Below are positions 47,693-55,492 of a stretch of DNA of 64,000 nt, one piece after another; the first letter of the stretch is position 1; every line of letters starts with the position of its first letter. Position numbers and translations under genes: made by a program. Below the pieces are notes generated by a model. It ran no database searches and was not told the DNA's origin. It saw nothing but the letters and a program-made list of their open reading frames with translations. Source of the DNA: an uncultured Halocynthiibacter sp. (GTDB lineage Bacteria; Pseudomonadota; Alphaproteobacteria; Rhodobacterales; Rhodobacteraceae); assembly GCA_947503035.1 (NCBI GenBank), contig CANNCD010000008.1, forward strand, positions 1 to 64,000, in the 5' to 3' direction.

Positions 47693-48547
47693 TTATTCGC
47701 CTGTGGCTATTTTGAGATCAGGATACATGCCCCATTCGGCCCAAGAACCGTCATAGAGCGCGTGTTGCGGGTGCCCCATGCGTTCAAGCGCAAGGGACAA
47801 AATGGCTGCTGTGACACCAGACCCGCAGGTCGTGATGGCGGGTTTTGCAAGGTCGACGCCTGCGTTTTCGAACTGGGTCCGAAGGGCGGGGACGTCTTTC
47901 ATTGTGCCGTCGTCGTTCAACAACGTGGCGTAATGGACGTTTTTGGAATTTGGGATATGACCGGCCCGAAGACCTTCGCGCGGCTCGGGCGCATCACCAC
48001 GGAAACGGGCAGGGCCACGGGCATCGATGATGGAGTGATCCCCCAGTTTCGACGCGGACGCCACCTGTGTCACGTCTTTGAACAAGTCGCCTTGGCGATC
48101 CACGACCATGTGACGGTCTTTGATGTTTGGCGCGTCGGTGGTGACGGCATTCCCATCGGCGATCCATTTCGGCAGACCACCGTCCAGAACGGCGACGTTC
48201 ATCTGGCCCATCAAACGGAATAGCCACCACACGCGCGCCGCAGAAAACAGACCGGCGCCGTCATAAACAACAACCTGATGCCCATCGCCCACGCCCATAG
48301 CGCGGCAGCGGCTCATGAATTTTTCAACAGGGGGGACTGTGTGGGGCAGGTCAGAACGATGGTCGCTGATCTCTTTGATGTCAAAGAACCGCGCGCCGGG
48401 AATGTGTCCCGCGTCATATTCGGCACGGCCATCCCGACCGGCATCGGGCAGATACCAGCTTGCATCGAGGATACGAAGATCCGCGTCATTGATGTGTTCG
48501 GCCAACCATTCGGTCGACACCAGCGTTTTGGGATCGTCTGCGTACAT
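47693..48547 (-). CDS. sseA: 3-mercaptopyruvate sulfurtransferase (two rhodanese domains)
   Basis: This 284-residue enzyme moves sulfur from 3-mercaptopyruvate to thiols or cyanide. Two rhodanese domains are visible: the inactive N-terminal one (RILDASWYLPDAGRDGRAEYDAGHIPGARFFD in outline) and the catalytic C-terminal one with the Cys of TTCGSGVTA near residue 235. The CGSGVTA loop marks SseA rather than thiosulfate rhodanese. ATG 48547 has GGGGG upstream. Because the aminotransferase follows 2 bases later and can make 3-mercaptopyruvate from cysteine, the pair may form a cysteine-to-sulfane-sulfur route (inference). Confidence 0.92.
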   Translation of the reverse strand: MYADDPKTLVSTEWLAEHINDADLRILDASWYLPDAGRDGRAEYDAGHIPGARFFDIKEISDHRSDLPHTVPPVEKFMSRCRAMGVGDGHQVVVYDGAGLFSAARVWWLFRLMGQMNVAVLDGGLPKWIADGNAVTTDAPNIKDRHMVVDRQGDLFKDVTQVASASKLGDHSIIDARGPARFRGDAPEPREGLRAGHIPNSKNVHYATLLNDDGTMKDVPALRTQFENAGVDLAKPAITTCGSGVTAAILSLALERMGHPQHALYDGSWAEWGMYPDLKIATGE

Positions 48548-48605
48548 ATCGCCCCCTAAATCATTTTCTGTCTTGCTATCCGGCGAAGGGGCGATAGGCA
48601 AGACA

Positions 48606-48651
48606 AACAGGCGCCGCCGGTGCGATATGACCGGTTCGGCGCCTGTTTTTT
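48606..48651 (-). terminator. terminator after the glycine-zipper gene
   Basis: AAACAGGCGCCG with CCGGT (48606-48622) pairs with ACCGG and CGGCGCCTGTTT (48631-48649), with a small internal bulge. It lies just downstream of the minus-strand glycine-zipper gene and before the sseA promoter. The hairpin is strong; the minus-strand T-run is short. Confidence 0.75.
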
Positions 48652-48658
48652 ATGTATA

Positions 48659-48934
48659 TTACTTTGCCATCATCTTTTTGATGATGCCGAACACGGCCAA
48701 TGCGGCACCACCGCCGACGCCACCGGATGCAACTTGGCCGATGATTCCCGCGATATCCATGCCGCCATCGGCCAGACCACCCGCACCAACCATGCCAAGG
48801 ATTTGACCACCAAGACCACCGCCAACGATACCAGCAATAGAGTTGATCAATGTGCCTTGGTTCAGGTTCTTAAGAACACCACCAGCAGCGTTACCACCAA
48901 CAGCACCAGCAATCAGACTTACGATAAGTTCCAT
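48659..48934 (-). CDS. small glycine-zipper membrane protein, unknown
   Basis: This 91-residue protein is built almost wholly of hydrophobic Gly/Ala/Ile/Val segments with GxxxG-type spacing: SLIAGAVGGNAAGGVL, GIVGGGLGGQILGMVGAGGL and GGVGGGAALAVFGIIKK. A short basic tail (KKMMAK) ends it. It could insert in the inner membrane as two or three tightly packing helices. No family name can be given. It is flanked by a terminator downstream and a 123-base gap upstream, so it has its own transcription unit. Confidence 0.75.
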   Translation of the reverse strand: MELIVSLIAGAVGGNAAGGVLKNLNQGTLINSIAGIVGGGLGGQILGMVGAGGLADGGMDIAGIIGQVASGGVGGGAALAVFGIIKKMMAK

Positions 48935-49057
48935 GTTTCTTTCCCTTCAAACGGGCCATTTACGCACACCAAAGGAGGGCCCACCCCTGAGGTCTGCCTA
49001 AATACTGAACGAAATGTGAATGGAAACTAAGGGGAAAAGACTCGGGTCGTTCCCGTG

Positions 49058-49549
49058 TTACCCACGGTCACGCAACAGGCGCGCCTTTTGACGACCCCAA
49101 TCGCGTTTCGCATCCGACGCGCGTTTGTCGTGGTTTTGCTTACCTTTGGCGATGCCGATCTTAATCTTCACGTATCCCTTGTGGTTGAAATACATAACCA
49201 GCGGCACAAGGGTCATGCCCTTTTTCGCAGTGGCGGCCCAGAGCTTAGCGAGCTCCTTGTTGGACGCCAACAATTTGCGGCGACGACGTTCTTCGTGCGG
49301 GAACATCTTGGAATTTTTGTATGGCGCGACATAGCTGTTCACCAGCCACAACTCGCCATCTTCAACCGCGGCGTAACTCTCGGCGATGTTCGTTTGCCCC
49401 ACGCGCATCGACTTGACCTCGGACCCAAGCAGGATCACGCCACATTCGAGATCATCCTCGATGGCATAGTCATAGCGCGCGCGCCGGTTCTCGGCGATCA
49501 CTTTGTAGTTGAGTTCTTCTGCGGTTTTTTTCTTAGCCATATCCATCAT
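49058..49549 (-). CDS. smpB: SsrA-binding protein SmpB
   Basis: This 163-residue RNA-binding protein escorts tmRNA to stalled ribosomes. It has [45 protein letters not shown]-like [19 protein letters not shown] and the basic C-terminal tail [13 protein letters not shown]. Three in-frame ATGs (49549, 49546, 49540) are possible and none has a strong binding site; the longest is used. The tmRNA gene ssrA was not found in this window. It runs in the same direction as dapA upstream, with a terminator between. Confidence 0.94.
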   Translation of the reverse strand: MMDMAKKKTAEELNYKVIAENRRARYDYAIEDDLECGVILLGSEVKSMRVGQTNIAESYAAVEDGELWLVNSYVAPYKNSKMFPHEERRRRKLLASNKELAKLWAATAKKGMTLVPLVMYFNHKGYVKIKIGIAKGKQNHDKRASDAKRDWGRQKARLLRDRG

Positions 49550-49618
49550 TTATGATCGAAGCCGACCAGAGTCCAGAGTGGTCACACATTGTCGGGCGCG
49601 CACCTGTGGCCCAAAAGC

Positions 49619-49648
49619 AAAAACCGCACTGGGATCAGCGCGGTTTTT
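49619..49648 (-). terminator. rho-independent terminator of dapA
   Basis: AAAAACCGC (49619-49627) pairs with GCGGTTTTT (49640-49648) across a 12-base loop; on the minus strand a T-run follows the stem. It is about 25 bases after the dapA stop. Confidence 0.75.
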
Positions 49649-49672
49649 AGAATTCATGTCTGTGATAGGGCC

Positions 49673-50548
49673 CTAGTTGATCAGACCCGCGTGGCGCATT
49701 GCGGCGTCCAGCGTGGCTTTGGTTTCGGCTTCCAATTCGGTCAGCGGCAGGCGGACCTCATCGGAACATTTGCCCAGAACGGACAAACAGTATTTCGCTC
49801 CAACCAGACCAGGCTCGATAAAGATCGCAGTGTGCAATGGCATAAGACGATCCTGATATTCAAGCGCGGTCACGAAATCCCCCGCAAGGGTCGCGGCCTG
49901 AAATTCGGCGCAGAGCTTTGGTGCAACATTCGCCGTCACGGAAATCGCGCCAACACCGCCATGGGCGTTAAAGCCAAGCGCGATGTCGTCGTTGCCGGAC
50001 AGTTGGACAAAGTCCTTGCCACAGGCGGCGCGGGCTTGGTTCACACGGCCGATATCGCCGGTCGCGTCTTTGACACCGATGATGTTGTCGCGTTTCGCGA
50101 GCGTCGCCATGGTTTCGTTCGACATATCAATGATGGACCGACCAGGGATGTTATAGATGATGATCGGCAATTTCACAGCATCGGCGATGGCGTTGAAATG
50201 GGCCAGCAAACCACGCTGGGTCGGCTTGTTGTAATATGGCGTCACGACCAAAACCGCATCGGCACCCACACGTTCGGCGTGCTGGGCCAGTGCGATGGCC
50301 TCGGCGGTGTTGTTGGAACCGGCACCCGCGATCACCGGAATACGACCCGCAGCGGCGGCCACGACGACCTCAACAACCTGTTCGTGTTCGGCGTGGGACA
50401 ATGTTGGGCTCTCGCCGGTGGTGCCAACAGGCACAATCGCGGATGACCCTTCGGCCACATGCCAGTCTACAAGTTTCTTAAGCGCATCAACATCCACTTG
50501 GCCGTTGTTAAACGGCGTCACTAGTGCTGGGATTGACCCTTTGAACAT
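49673..50548 (-). CDS. dapA: 4-hydroxy-tetrahydrodipicolinate synthase
   Basis: This 291-residue TIM-barrel aldolase condenses aspartate semialdehyde and pyruvate in lysine/DAP synthesis. The Schiff-base Lys is in GVKDATGD near residue 162, the catalytic Tyr in VVTPYYNKP, the Thr pair in [10 protein letters not shown], and the Arg in the NPPxR-like IYNIPGRS. It works just downstream of Asd, whose gene lies at about 8.4 kb. It has its own terminator and is divergent from the lytic transglycosylase gene. Confidence 0.96.
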   Translation of the reverse strand: MFKGSIPALVTPFNNGQVDVDALKKLVDWHVAEGSSAIVPVGTTGESPTLSHAEHEQVVEVVVAAAAGRIPVIAGAGSNNTAEAIALAQHAERVGADAVLVVTPYYNKPTQRGLLAHFNAIADAVKLPIIIYNIPGRSIIDMSNETMATLAKRDNIIGVKDATGDIGRVNQARAACGKDFVQLSGNDDIALGFNAHGGVGAISVTANVAPKLCAEFQAATLAGDFVTALEYQDRLMPLHTAIFIEPGLVGAKYCLSVLGKCSDEVRLPLTELEAETKATLDAAMRHAGLIN

Positions 50549-50702
50549 GACACGTCTCCTTGCTGGTGGCTGAATCGCCTATTGATTTGGGCGGAACCTA
50601 GCCGCGTTCACACCAAATGCCAAGATTGTGCGTTGCCTCTTTCGGGGTTTCCTGATCTTGTTTTGGGTAAAACGAGCAAAAATAAGAACGGGACACCCGA
50701 AA

Positions 50703-52625
50703 ATGCGTGCGATTTTGGTAACGATTTGGTTGATTTTCATCGGTGTGATGCCTGCGGTGTCGCAAAACGCGGCTTCTGCGGCCTTGACCGAGGCGCTTGA
50801 ACAGATGCGCGCGGGCGATTGGGACGGCGCACGGCGCACGGCCCGTCGCGGTGGCACGGTGACGCTTGATGTGATTGATTGGCATTACCTGCGGGCGGGG
50901 CGTGGTGCCCCTGGGGCGTACCCCGATTTTGTGGCACGCAATGGCGATTGGCCCGGTATTCCGTTGCTCGTGAAACGCGGCGAGGGAGCGATGGCAGACA
51001 CCGGCAATGCCGGTTGGATCCGCGCCTATTTCGCCGACCAAGCCCCGCAAACCGGCACCGGCGCACTGGCCTATGCGCGGGCTCTTGCGGCGAATAATCA
51101 ACGCACCAAGGCCCGCGAGGTCATCCGTGAGGCATGGAAAACCATGGTCCTCACGCAGGCAGAACATGACGCGTTCATTGACGGTTACGCGGATACCTTG
51201 GCCGGTATGCACGAGGCCCGTCTGGATTATCTGATCTGGGAAGGCCACGCCGACGCCGCCCGCATGATGTTCCCGCTTGTTGACACCCGTTGGCAGGCGT
51301 CATCACGCGCGCGTCTGGGCCTTCGGGCGCAGGTGGACGGCGTTGATGCCCTGATCGAGGCCGTGCCCGCCGATTTCCAAAACGGCGCTGGTCTGGCCTT
51401 TGAACGGTTCGAATGGCGTGCCCGCAAAGGGCGCAGCGACGGTGCGATTGAGTTGATGCTCGAGCGCGGCACCTCGCTTGGCCAACCCGAAAAATGGGGT
51501 TCGCGGCGCCGGACCTATGCCCGTGCCGAAATGCGCGAGGGCAGCCCGCGTCTTGCCTATCAGATCGCGTCGAAACATGGTTTGACCGAGGGCAGCAATT
51601 TCGCCGATCTTGAATGGCTGTCGGGCTATCTTGCGCTGACGTATCTTAACGATCCACGTACGGCCCTGACCCATTTCACACGCTTCCGCGGCGCCGTTGC
51701 CACCCCCATCAGCCTTGGACGCGCCGGATATTGGGAAGGCCGCGCCTATGAAAAACTGGGTGATCGCGCCGCCGCCAATGCCGCCTATGCCAAGGGGGCA
51801 CAGCACCAGTCGTCCTTCTATGGTCAGCTCGCCGCCGAGAAAATCAACGCCCCGATGGATGCGGCGTTGCTGGGCCGCGAGGATTTTGGATCATACCGTG
51901 ATGCGGCGTTCTTGAACCGCCCCGTCGTACAGGCCGCGATCTTGTTGCACCACGCGGGCGAGGATCGTCTGTCCGCACGGTTCTTTGCCCATATCGCCGA
52001 GACCATGTCCCACCGCGAACGGGGGCAACTGGCGGCGCTTGCGCTTGACCTTGATGCGAATTACGCCGCGCTTTTGACGGCGAAACGGGCCATTCAATTT
52101 GGGGACTTGATCCTTGATTCCTACTTCCCTTTGTCCACGCTGGTATCGCAAAACAATGACATCGCGCCCGAATTTGCACTGGCGATTGCGCGTCGGGAGA
52201 GCGAGTTCCTGCCCACCGCCCAAAGCGGCGTTGGCGCGCGGGGTTTGATGCAATTGATGCCCGGCACAGCACAGGACATGGCGAAAAAGGTCGGCACGAC
52301 ATACTCCGCCGAACGCCTGTTCGAACCGGCCTATAACGCCCGTCTAGGCACGGCGTATTTGCGTCAATTGTCCGACGAATTTGGCGGCAATCCGGTTCTG
52401 ATTTCCGTGGCCTATAACGCGGGGCCGACACGGGCGCGCCGGTGGTCTGATGGCGATGATCCACGCTCAAGCAATGTTGATGTCGTGGATTGGATTGAAC
52501 ACATCCCGTTCCGTGAAACCCGCAACTATGTGATGCGCGTCACGGAATCCTTGGGTGTCTATCGCGCGAAACTGGCGGGCCAGACCCAGCCTTGGCGCCT
52601 GATGGATGAGCTTAAGACCCGATAA
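50703..52625 (+). CDS. soluble lytic murein transglycosylase (Slt-type)
   Basis: This 640-residue periplasmic enzyme cleaves the glycan chain of murein with 1,6-anhydro product. A Sec signal lies at the N-terminus (MRAILVTIWLIFIGVMPAVSQ). Then comes a long helical, TPR-like superhelix (about residues 30-470). The C-terminal lysozyme-like SLT domain has the catalytic Glu in AIARRESEFLPTAQSGVGA and GLMQLMPGTA, SVAYNAGP and RETRNYVMRV. ATG 50703 is chosen since the signal peptide starts there. Its last 14 bases overlap the convergent mnmD gene. Confidence 0.93.
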   Translation: MRAILVTIWLIFIGVMPAVSQNAASAALTEALEQMRAGDWDGARRTARRGGTVTLDVIDWHYLRAGRGAPGAYPDFVARNGDWPGIPLLVKRGEGAMADTGNAGWIRAYFADQAPQTGTGALAYARALAANNQRTKAREVIREAWKTMVLTQAEHDAFIDGYADTLAGMHEARLDYLIWEGHADAARMMFPLVDTRWQASSRARLGLRAQVDGVDALIEAVPADFQNGAGLAFERFEWRARKGRSDGAIELMLERGTSLGQPEKWGSRRRTYARAEMREGSPRLAYQIASKHGLTEGSNFADLEWLSGYLALTYLNDPRTALTHFTRFRGAVATPISLGRAGYWEGRAYEKLGDRAAANAAYAKGAQHQSSFYGQLAAEKINAPMDAALLGREDFGSYRDAAFLNRPVVQAAILLHHAGEDRLSARFFAHIAETMSHRERGQLAALALDLDANYAALLTAKRAIQFGDLILDSYFPLSTLVSQNNDIAPEFALAIARRESEFLPTAQSGVGARGLMQLMPGTAQDMAKKVGTTYSAERLFEPAYNARLGTAYLRQLSDEFGGNPVLISVAYNAGPTRARRWSDGDDPRSSNVDVVDWIEHIPFRETRNYVMRVTESLGVYRAKLAGQTQPWRLMDELKTR

Positions 52626-53286
52626 GTTTACCGACGGTCATGTGGCGTTTGCGGCCAAAGCCCTGAACGCGTTCGATCTCGAACCCCGCATCCGCAAGGT
52701 TGCGGCGCACAAATCCCGCCGCCGTATAGGTCGCGCAGGTGCCGTTTTCGGCGGTATGCGCGCCAACGGCATTCATCAAATCGGCCTCCCACAGCTCGGG
52801 GTTTTTCGCGGGCGAAAACCCATCCAAAAACCACGCGTCGGCACGGTTGTCCCATGCGGCAACATTGGTGCGCGCGTCACCGATAATGATCTCGGCGTGC
52901 ATGTCGTCGGTGATGATCGTGCGCGCGCCGCTGCGCCATTGTTCAAGGAAGGGACCGGCAATCGCCTCGGCCTCGGGAAAGGCACGCAGGGCGCGGGCGA
53001 TGTCGTCGCTCTCCATCGGATAGGCCTCAAAGCTGGTGAAGCGAAGGGTCCCATCGACGCCCGCCGCGCGCCACGCCAATAACGTGGCCAGCATGTTCAA
53101 CCCCGTGCCAAAGCCAAGTTCTGCGATGTGAAACCCGTCGGTAAACCGCGCAGGCAAATCATTGCCGCCCAGAAACACGTGCTGGGTCTCGGCCAAACCG
53201 TTGTGGATCGAGAAATACGGATCATCAAACCGCGTGGAAACAGGGATCGCGTCATCGCGCCATTCAAGATCTGCCGTCTGGTTCAT
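52612..53286 (-). CDS. mnmD: tRNA 5-aminomethyl-2-thiouridine methyltransferase, MnmD (MnmC N-domain type)
   Basis: This 224-residue SAM-dependent methyltransferase corresponds to the DUF752 half of E. coli MnmC, which makes the methyl of mnm5(s2)U34 in tRNA. It shows WRDDAIPVSTRFDDPYFS, HIAELGFGTGLNMLATL (SAM motif I), WFLDGFSPAKNPELW (the characteristic catalytic loop) and GFVRRNLADAGFEIERVQGFGRKRHM. It lacks the FAD oxidase half, which is on the opposite strand next to it. The start ATG 53286 was chosen at the family N-terminus. It overlaps Slt at its 3' end. Confidence 0.92.
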   Translation of the reverse strand: MNQTADLEWRDDAIPVSTRFDDPYFSIHNGLAETQHVFLGGNDLPARFTDGFHIAELGFGTGLNMLATLLAWRAAGVDGTLRFTSFEAYPMESDDIARALRAFPEAEAIAGPFLEQWRSGARTIITDDMHAEIIIGDARTNVAAWDNRADAWFLDGFSPAKNPELWEADLMNAVGAHTAENGTCATYTAAGFVRRNLADAGFEIERVQGFGRKRHMTVGKLIGS

Positions 53287-53347
53287 TGTGCCAAGATACC
53301 CTAAAGAGAAAGTCGCGCGACAATGCGCAAGCAGGACGGGTTTTGCA

Positions 53348-54385
53348 ATGGTTGATATCACCATCTATGGCGCTGGGATTTTTGGGTTGTCGACGGCATT
53401 TGCCGCGTTGATGCGGGGCGCGACCGTGCGTGTGATCGATCCGTTCGGTGTGGGCGCAGGGTCAAGTGGGGGCATCATCGGCGCGCTGGCCCCGCATACG
53501 CCGGAACGCTGGGACGATAAGAAAGAATTCCAATTCCAGAGCCTAATTGGGGCCGAGGCATTCTGGTGTGATGTGGAAAACACGGGTGGGAAGGCGACGG
53601 GATACGGGCGGCTGGGCCGGCTGCAACCCATTGCGGATGACCACACCTTGACCCTTGCGCGGGAACGGATTGATCAGGCGGCGGAGCTGTGGCGCGGACG
53701 GGCGACGTGGTCCGTGGTGTCTGCGGAGGATCACGCGGGCTGGGCCCCGAAATCGCCGACGGGCCTGTTGGTGTTTGATACCCTGTCGGGGCGGATGCAC
53801 CCGCGCATGACCTGTGACGCCTTGGCGGCGGCGGTTGTTGCGCTTGGGGCCGAGATTGTGACCGACGGGCGCGAAGAGGGCGTGGTGCTTCATGCCAAGG
53901 GCTATCACGGGTTGCTTGAGCTGTGTGACGAATTCGATCTGGCGCTTGGCAATGGGGTCAAGGGGCAGGCGGCCCTGTTGAAATTTGACGCGCGCGGCTT
54001 GCCACAGCTCTTCGCGGATTGGACCCATATCGTGCCGCATGTCGATGGCACCGTGGCGATTGGATCAACAAGCGAACGGTATTTTGATACACCTGATCAG
54101 ACGGATGAGCAGTTGGACGATGTGATCGCCCGCGCGGTGAATGCGTTCCCGATGTTGGCGGATGCGCCCGTAATTGAACGCTGGGCGGGTGTGCGGCCCC
54201 GCGCGAAAACCCGTGCGCCGATGCTGGGCCCATACCCCAATCGTGAGGGGCACTTCATCGCAAATGGCGGGTTTAAGATCGGATTTGGCATGGCGCCCAA
54301 GGTCGCCGAGGTCATGTGCGACCTGATGCTTGACGGGCGGGACGATGGCATCCCGCCGGCCTTTCGTGTTGCGGCGAATTTCTAG
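53348..54385 (+). CDS. FAD-dependent DAO-family oxidoreductase, likely MnmC oxidase-type partner
   Basis: This 345-residue flavoenzyme has the N-terminal ITIYGAGIFGLSTAFAALMRG dinucleotide-binding motif, then GSSGGIIGALAPHTPERW and the C-terminal GVRPRAKTRAPMLGPYP and NGGFKIGFGMAP of the D-amino-acid-oxidase/ThiO superfamily. In E. coli the same kind of FAD domain is fused to the MnmD half as MnmC. Divergent location next to mnmD suggests the unfused oxidase that removes the carboxymethyl group, but a glycine-oxidase-like amino acid oxidase is possible. ATG 53348 precedes the FAD motif by four residues. Its stop shares CTAG with the cobO stop. Confidence 0.75.
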   Translation: MVDITIYGAGIFGLSTAFAALMRGATVRVIDPFGVGAGSSGGIIGALAPHTPERWDDKKEFQFQSLIGAEAFWCDVENTGGKATGYGRLGRLQPIADDHTLTLARERIDQAAELWRGRATWSVVSAEDHAGWAPKSPTGLLVFDTLSGRMHPRMTCDALAAAVVALGAEIVTDGREEGVVLHAKGYHGLLELCDEFDLALGNGVKGQAALLKFDARGLPQLFADWTHIVPHVDGTVAIGSTSERYFDTPDQTDEQLDDVIARAVNAFPMLADAPVIERWAGVRPRAKTRAPMLGPYPNREGHFIANGGFKIGFGMAPKVAEVMCDLMLDGRDDGIPPAFRVAANF

Positions 54386-54990
54386 AATTCAACGCCGATC
54401 TGTGCCTTTACGCCAGAGCGGAACGGGTGTTTCACCAGCTCCATTTCGGTGACCAGATCGGCGATTTCGATCAGGTCGTCCTTGGCGTTGCGGCCGGTCA
54501 AAACCACGTGGGTCATGTCGGGTTTTTCGGTCGCAAGGAATTCGACAACTTCGTTGATATCCACATAGTCATAGCGGATCGCGATGTTGATTTCATCAAG
54601 CAAAACCATCTTGTTGGCGGGGTCGCGGATCAGATCTTTGGCCTTGGCCCATGCGGCCTGCGCCATTTCGGTGTCGCGTGATTTGTCTTGGGTCTCCCAG
54701 GTAAACCCTTCGCCCATCGTGTGAAATTCGCATTCGTCCGAGAATTTCGACAGGATCAGGTCCCGTTCACCGGTGGACATGCCGCCCTTGATGAACTGCA
54801 CGACACCGCATTTCATATCATGCGCGATACAGCGGAAAATCATCCCGAACGCGGCTGAAGATTTACCCTTTCCCTTGCCGGTATGCACGATGATCAGACC
54901 CTTTTTGTCGGTCTTGCCTGCCATGATTTTATCACGGGCGGCTTTCTTTTTGATCATCTTCATGGTGTGGCGGTCTGTGTCGTCGCTCAT
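54382..54990 (-). CDS. cobO: cob(I)yrinic acid a,c-diamide adenosyltransferase
   Basis: This 202-residue CobA/CobO-type ATP:co(I)rrinoid adenosyltransferase adds the adenosyl group to the corrin cobalt. The P-loop is in IVHTGKGKGKSSAAFGM near residue 35; IRDPANKMVLLDEINIAIRY (Walker-B-like Asp-Glu) and VVLTGRNAKDDLIEIADLVTEM follow. The role joins it to cobN and cobW nearby, although a broken lipoprotein gene and 115 bases of spacer separate it from cobN. Whether the riboswitch upstream of cobW also drives cobO is unclear. Confidence 0.94.
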   Translation of the reverse strand: MSDDTDRHTMKMIKKKAARDKIMAGKTDKKGLIIVHTGKGKGKSSAAFGMIFRCIAHDMKCGVVQFIKGGMSTGERDLILSKFSDECEFHTMGEGFTWETQDKSRDTEMAQAAWAKAKDLIRDPANKMVLLDEINIAIRYDYVDINEVVEFLATEKPDMTHVVLTGRNAKDDLIEIADLVTEMELVKHPFRSGVKAQIGVEF

Positions 54991-55105
54991 CTCAATTCTC
55001 CTCGGCTTTGGGGCAGTGTGACGGGCCGCCCACGCGGATGCAAGGGCTGCTGTCGTTAATCATCGGTTAACTAAGGTTTCATATTCCAGATGCAGTGGAG
55101 GCCCT

Positions 55106-55492
55106 ATGAAACGAATCCTTAGCATAGTGTGTTTGACTGCGGTGACGGCATGTGATGGGCCGTCACCAGAATTCTTCGGTGTCGAAGGCACACCCATTTC
55201 CGTCGGCTAAAGCGACTTTGTCGTTCGCGTCAAAGGTGACCGTGCCGAGGCCGTGCGCACCAATTTCCTGCGGCCCTCGCAGCTTGGTCCGGTGATGGGG
55301 CACGCGTTTGTTGCAATCGAAACCGTGTCCGGTTGTACCATCGCCACGAAAACGACGCGTGATGCGCGGGTCGTTCTCTTCGAAAGCATTGAGGGCGTAT
55401 TTGAGGGTAACATCGAATACGGTGACACCCACACTGGGCTTGACTTCGAAGGCGACCCCGCCTTGGTCAAGGCAGGGCTGGACTGTTCCTAG
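55106..55492 (+). pseudogene. lipoprotein gene interrupted by one in-frame TAA
   Basis: ATG 55106 opens a lipoprotein signal (MKRILSIVCLTAVTAC, lipobox TAC with Cys at residue 16) and the frame reads GPSPEFFGVEGTPISVG, then TAA at 55208-55210. The same frame continues without another stop for 93 more codons, from SDFVVRVKGDRAEAVRT to VKAGLDCS and TAG at 55490-55492, with typical coding composition and a Cys pair that could form a disulfide. A single C-to-T or A-to-T change (from CAA or AAA) would make it. Either the gene was recently inactivated or the read has an error; read-through is conceivable. It lies on the plus strand between cobO and cobN, and its stop shares CTAG with the cobN stop. 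Confidence 0.8.
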
